Assembly (NCBI RefSeq): GCF_020907985.1
Contig: NZ_JAJJPA010000030.1
Location: 17,570-81,569 of the forward strand
Length of the DNA stretch: 64,000 nucleotides
Direction of reading: 5' to 3'
Source of the DNA: Kitasatospora humi
GTDB lineage: Bacteria > Actinomycetota > Actinomycetes > Streptomycetales > Streptomycetaceae
Below the pieces are notes generated by a model. It made no database searches, was not told the origin of the DNA, and worked only from the letters and a program-made list of their open reading frames with translations. Within the stretch, counting starts at the first letter, position 1. Each line of letters opens with the position of its first letter. This document shows positions 60,606 to 64,000 of the stretch, in pieces. A program made the translations under genes and the position numbers.

Positions 60606-60681
60606 GGGCCCGCCCGCCGGCTGAAGGCTCCCCCGCCGGCTGAGGGCCCGCCCGCCGGCTGAGGGCCCGCCCGCCGGCTGA
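60606..60681. repeat. Four tandem copies of a 19-bp unit
   Basis: Unit GGGCCCGCCCGCCGGCTGA at 60606-60624, 60644-60662 and 60663-60681; the copy at 60625-60643 has three changes. It lies 15 nt after the glpX stop and between convergent glpX and whiB-like genes. It may fold into alternative hairpins and act as a terminator, or be a variable-number repeat. Confidence 0.88.
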
Positions 60682-60723
60682 TGGTCTGCTCGGGGCGGGG
60701 GCGAACGGCGTCCCCGCCCGGCG

Positions 60724-61146
60724 TCACCCGGCTATCCGCCGCCCCCGCCGCACCGGCAGCAGCTGCGTCTCGGTGCGCAGCTCGGCGGTGCGGCGGCGCC
60801 GGCGGGCCAGCACCACCCGCCGCTCGGCGGCGGTCAGCCCGCCCCACACCCCGTAGGGCTCCGGCTGGGCCAGCGCGTGCTCCCGGCAGGAGAGCAGCAC
60901 CGGGCAGCCGGCGCACACCTGCTTGGCGTGCTCCTCGCGGGCCAGCCGCGCGGCCGTGGGCTCCTTGGACGGCGCGAAGAACAGCGCGGCCTCGTCCCGC
61001 CGGCAGGCCGCCGCGGTGTGCCAGGGGTTGTCGTCCAGCGGGTCGAGCCGCACCGCGGCGGACACACCCTGGGGCGCGGCCCGCAGACCGCGCGACCCGG
61101 CGGCGCGGACGGCAGCAGTGGTGCTGGGCTCGATCGGGTACAGCAC
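60724..61146 (-). CDS. WhiB-family [4Fe-4S] transcriptional regulator
   Basis: 140 residues from GTG 61146, with AGGAG 5 nt upstream. The four cluster cysteines are C in TAAACRRDEAALFF, then QVCAGCPVLLSCREHA (C-x2-C-x5-C). The tryptophan turn YGVWGGLTAAERR and the basic C-terminus (LARRRRRTAELRT) complete the family. The N-terminal 45 residues are low-complexity. It is probably redox- or NO-responsive and may contact the principal sigma factor; its exact Wbl class is not clear from sequence alone. Confidence 0.93.
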   Translation of the reverse strand: MLYPIEPSTTAAVRAAGSRGLRAAPQGVSAAVRLDPLDDNPWHTAAACRRDEAALFFAPSKEPTAARLAREEHAKQVCAGCPVLLSCREHALAQPEPYGVWGGLTAAERRVVLARRRRRTAELRTETQLLPVRRGRRIAG

Positions 61147-61505
61147 GGCGACTCCTGACACTGCTCGGGACAAGGGCTCGCGTCACCGCCCGGCCGCCGC
61201 ACCCGAGGCGTCAGCACGCCGCCTGACCGCAGCCGTTCAAGTAACGATGTGCCACAGGAATTACCCCGCGCGATTGGGGTTCATGCACAACGTGGTCACC
61301 CGGCGACAGCCTGCACTCGCACCAACGGCGAGTGCCGAACCGGCAGTTGGGGCAGCACCGGAATCCGCGAGTGCGCAGGTCGCAGCCGCTCCCGGGCCAC
61401 GCGCCCGCGCACTCCCTGCCCGTCCGGGCGCTACCCCGAGCTCCTAGCCCGAGCTCCTAGCCCGAGCGTCTGCCGGCTCCGTCGGCGACTCCCCCCGGCC
61501 GCCCC
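61147..61505. other. 359-nt region upstream of the WhiB gene with a 13-bp direct repeat
   Basis: No gene is seen. From 61250 to about 61330 the sequence is less GC-rich and probably contains the whiB-type promoter on the minus strand. CCCGAGCTCCTAG is repeated at 61435-61447 and 61448-61460, with a partial third copy to 61466, just beyond the stop of the convergent-side DUF1707 gene. Confidence 0.6.
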
Positions 61506-62249
61506 TCAGGACCCCAGCTGGCGCCGCACCCACTCCTTGATCCTCGCCCCGCGCCGCGGCTTGGCGTCCACCCCGCCCAGCACCGCCGAGCCCTTGACCC
61601 GGACCACCGGGGCGTGCGGATCGGCGGCGGTCTGCTCGCGCACGGCGAAGCCGCCGAGGATCCCGAAGCCCTCGCCCACCAGGGTCACGTTCTCCGGCAC
61701 CTTGATGTCGATCCCGCCGCAGAACGTGTTCGCCACGATCAGCACCTCCGGCGACTCGAACACCGCGTCGCTGAGGTCCAGGTCGATCCCGCCGAAGACC
61801 GCGGTCGCCCGGATCCGGGAGCCCACCCGCCAACGCCCCTTGCGGGTGACCCCGCCGAACGCCGTCCACAGATTGACCGGTTCGTCCCGCACCGGCGGCC
61901 GCGGCACCGGCTGCCCGGCCGCGACCGCACTCGCCGCCGGCTGCTCGCCGGTGAGCGGCCGGTGGCTCGGCAGGTCCCGGGTGAGTGGCGCCAACTCGCC
62001 CAGCGTGCGGGCGCGGTAGGCCGCGTCGAGCCGCTCGGCGTGCTCGTCGGCGGTCAACCGGCCCTCCGCGTAGGCGTCGCGCAGCAGCCCGGCGATCCGC
62101 TCCCGGTCCGCGTCCGAGGCCCGCAGCTCGGCCTCGGCCACCCGGTTCGCGGGCGGCTGCGGGCTCTTGGCCGGCGGCACCGGTCGGCCGCTCGGTCGGA
62201 CCGGCTCTTCCGGCCGGGGTGCGGGCTGACCCGATGGCGAAGTGTCCAC
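61506..62249 (-). CDS. DUF1707 / cell-wall-active-antibiotic response-like protein
   Basis: 247 residues from GTG 62249, six nt after TAGGCT (leaderless); GTG 62255 would add two residues. A Pro-rich N-terminus is followed by the DUF1707 module LRASDADRERIAGLLRDAYAEGRLTADEHAERLDAAYRARTLGELAPLTRDLP and a C-terminal beta-repeat region (AFGGVTRKGRWRVGSRIRATAVFGGIDLDL, LGGVDAKPRRGARIKEWVRRQ) like the LiaF C-terminal fold. No membrane span is present. Likely a cytoplasmic envelope-stress-linked protein; exact role unknown. Divergent from the fumarase gene. Confidence 0.85.
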   Translation of the reverse strand: MDTSPSGQPAPRPEEPVRPSGRPVPPAKSPQPPANRVAEAELRASDADRERIAGLLRDAYAEGRLTADEHAERLDAAYRARTLGELAPLTRDLPSHRPLTGEQPAASAVAAGQPVPRPPVRDEPVNLWTAFGGVTRKGRWRVGSRIRATAVFGGIDLDLSDAVFESPEVLIVANTFCGGIDIKVPENVTLVGEGFGILGGFAVREQTAADPHAPVVRVKGSAVLGGVDAKPRRGARIKEWVRRQLGS

Positions 62250-62349
62250 GATCACAGCCTAGGGGGTGTGGCCACGCGGTCGGGAGCCAAGTCCTACGCT
62301 GGAGGGCGCTTCGCCGACGCAGCACCACCACCTCGTTGAAGGACCTCGC

Positions 62350-64000
62350 ATGGCACCCACGCCGGACTTCTCCTACTCCGACCTCCTCCCGCTCGGGGAC
62401 GACCCCACCCCCTACCGCAAGCTGACCTCCGAGGGCGTCAGCACCTTCGAGGCGGGTGGCCGGACCTTCCTGCAGGTCGAGCCGGAGGCGCTGCGGCTGC
62501 TCACCGCAGAGGCGATGCACGACATCTCGCACTACCTGCGCCCGGCCCACCTGGCCCAGCTGCGCCGCATCCTGGACGACCCGGAGGCCAGCCCCAACGA
62601 CCGCTTCGTGGCGCTGGACCTGCTGAAGAACGTCAACATCTCGGCCGGCGGCATCCTGCCGATGTGCCAGGACACCGGCACCGCGATCGTCATGGGCAAG
62701 CGCGGCCAGAACGTCCTGACCGCGGGCAACGACGAAGCCGCCGTCGCCCGCGGCGTCTACGACGCCTACACCAAGCTCAACCTGCGCTACTCCCAGATGG
62801 CCCCGGTGACCATGTGGGACGAGAAGAACACCGGCTCCAACCTGCCGGCGCAGATCGAGCTCTACGCCACCGACGGGGACGCCTACAAGTTCCTGTTCAT
62901 GGCCAAGGGCGGCGGCAGCGCCAACAAGTCGTACCTGTACCAGGAGACCAAGGCGATTCTCAACGAGAAGAGCATGCTGGCCTTCCTGGAGCAGAAGATC
63001 CGCTCGCTGGGCACCGCGGCCTGCCCGCCGTACCACCTGGCGATCGTGGTCGGCGGCACCAGCGCCGAGTTCGCGCTGAAGACCGCCAAGTACGCCTCGG
63101 CGCACTACCTCGACGCCATGCCCACCTCCGGCGACGCGGCCACCGGCCACGGCTTCCGCGACCTGGAGCTGGAGCAGAAGGTCTTCGAGCTGACCCAGAA
63201 GATCGGCATCGGCGCCCAGTTCGGCGGCAAGTACTTCTGCCACGACGTCCGGGTGATCCGCCTGCCGCGGCACGGCGCCTCGCTGCCGGTCGCGATCGCC
63301 GTCTCCTGCTCCGCCGACCGCCAGGCGCTCGGCAAGATCACCGCCGAAGGCGTCTTCCTGGAGCAGCTGGAGACCGACCCGGCCAAGTACCTGCCGGACA
63401 CCACCGACGCCCACCTGGACGACGCCGTGGTCCGCATCGACCTGAACCGGCCGATGTCCGAGATCCGCAGCGAGCTGTCCAAGCACCCGGTCAAGACCCG
63501 GCTCTCCCTCACCGGCACCCTGGTGGTGGCCCGCGACATCGCGCACGCCAAGATCAAGGAGCGCCTGGACGCGGGCGAGGGCATGCCGCAGTACCTCAAG
63601 GACCACCCGGTCTACTACGCCGGCCCCGCGAAGACCCCCGAGGGCTTCGCCTCCGGCTCCTTCGGCCCCACCACCGCGGGCCGGATGGACTCCTACGTCG
63701 ACCAGTTCCAGGCGGCCGGCGGCTCCATGGTGATGCTCGCCAAGGGCAACCGCTCCAAGCAGGTCACCCAGGCCTGCGCCACGCACGGCGGCTTCTACCT
63801 CGGCTCGATCGGCGGCCCCGCCGCCCGACTGGCCCAGGACTGCATCAAGAAGGTCGAGGTGCTGGAGTACGCCGAGCTGGGCATGGAGGCGGTCTGGCGG
63901 ATCGAGGTGGAGGACTTCCCGGCGTTCATCGTGGTGGACGACAAGGGCAACGACTTCTTCGCCGAGGTCACCGACGGCCCGCTGATCACCAGCATCCGGG
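62350..64000 (+). CDS. Class I (iron-sulfur) fumarate hydratase, 3' end outside window
   Basis: 550 codons from ATG 62350 (GAAGGA 6 nt upstream) without a stop; the family is about 550-560 residues, so only the last few are missing. Motifs: KNVNISAGGILPMCQDTGTAIVMG (first Fe-S cysteine), KGGGSANKSYLYQETKAIL, GGKYFCHDVRVIRLPRHGAS (second cysteine), and PVAIAVSCSADRQALGK (third cysteine); the C-terminal half has AKGNRSKQVTQACATHGGFYLGSIGG. It hydrates fumarate to malate in the TCA cycle. It is a homodimeric, oxygen-sensitive class I enzyme (FumA/FumB type), distinct from FumC. Confidence 0.93.
   Translation, partial: MAPTPDFSYSDLLPLGDDPTPYRKLTSEGVSTFEAGGRTFLQVEPEALRLLTAEAMHDISHYLRPAHLAQLRRILDDPEASPNDRFVALDLLKNVNISAGGILPMCQDTGTAIVMGKRGQNVLTAGNDEAAVARGVYDAYTKLNLRYSQMAPVTMWDEKNTGSNLPAQIELYATDGDAYKFLFMAKGGGSANKSYLYQETKAILNEKSMLAFLEQKIRSLGTAACPPYHLAIVVGGTSAEFALKTAKYASAHYLDAMPTSGDAATGHGFRDLELEQKVFELTQKIGIGAQFGGKYFCHDVRVIRLPRHGASLPVAIAVSCSADRQALGKITAEGVFLEQLETDPAKYLPDTTDAHLDDAVVRIDLNRPMSEIRSELSKHPVKTRLSLTGTLVVARDIAHAKIKERLDAGEGMPQYLKDHPVYYAGPAKTPEGFASGSFGPTTAGRMDSYVDQFQAAGGSMVMLAKGNRSKQVTQACATHGGFYLGSIGGPAARLAQDCIKKVEVLEYAELGMEAVWRIEVEDFPAFIVVDDKGNDFFAEVTDGPLITSIR

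Overview
The window is very GC-rich DNA with strong G/C bias at third codon positions and many GTG and TTG starts. It carries mycothiol biosynthesis (mshB), a WhiB-family regulator, polyphosphate glucokinase (ppgK), class II FBPase (glpX) and a bldK-type oligopeptide transporter. Together these point to a chromosome of the Streptomycetaceae (Streptomyces, Kitasatospora or a close relative). Most of the window looks like conserved core chromosome. The exceptions are a small toxin-antitoxin island at about 50.4-51.7 kb and a few patches of repeated or rearranged DNA. No tRNA, rRNA, CRISPR array, prophage or intact insertion sequence was found.

Layout. 0-13 kb: end of an unknown gene, a secreted protein, dapC and fdxA (lysine/DAP pathway and 7Fe ferredoxin), a GNAT enzyme, a SirB1-type protein, an ABC exporter plus two-component operon on the minus strand, an S9 peptidase, a 64-residue membrane peptide and mshB with a small membrane protein. 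13-15.4 kb: a large single-span surface protein with DPF repeats. 16-28.7 kb: two complete oligopeptide ABC importers facing each other. The plus-strand one has the bldKABCDE gene order, and the minus-strand one has the order SBP-permease-permease-ATPase-ATPase. Both end in ATPases with repetitive charged tails, and both have strong hairpins just after the binding-protein gene. 28.8-36 kb: typA, an orphan peptide-binding lipoprotein and a three-gene succinate dehydrogenase (Sdh1-like) operon with a Crp-type palindrome upstream. 36-42 kb: two large paralogous PAS-GAF-SpoIIE-HATPase phosphatases and a NUDIX hydrolase.

42.6-50.2 kb: methyltransferase, PPOX-type protein, a split RibD (separate reductase and deaminase genes, with a duplicated promoter/start region), HAD phosphatase, cupin, ClC channel with a MarR regulator and a likely operator, and an aquaporin. 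50.4-51.7 kb: two convergent toxin-antitoxin modules; the YoeB-like toxin has an in-frame palindromic insertion. 51.8-64 kb: ychF, a DUF6542-like membrane protein, ppgK, ispH, xseA and xseB separated by an opposite-strand GNAT gene, a RutE-like reductase, a DUF4245-like protein, glpX, whiB, a DUF1707 protein and class I fumarase running off the end.

The strongest functional themes are peptide sensing/import linked to development (the bldK pair), central carbon and respiration (sdh, glpX, ppgK, fumarase), and redox homeostasis (mshB, fdxA). A recurrent signal is the lack of a leader: many genes have a TANNNT box ending 6-8 nt before the start codon and no Shine-Dalgarno sequence. Family names come from recognising motifs by eye; no database search was possible.
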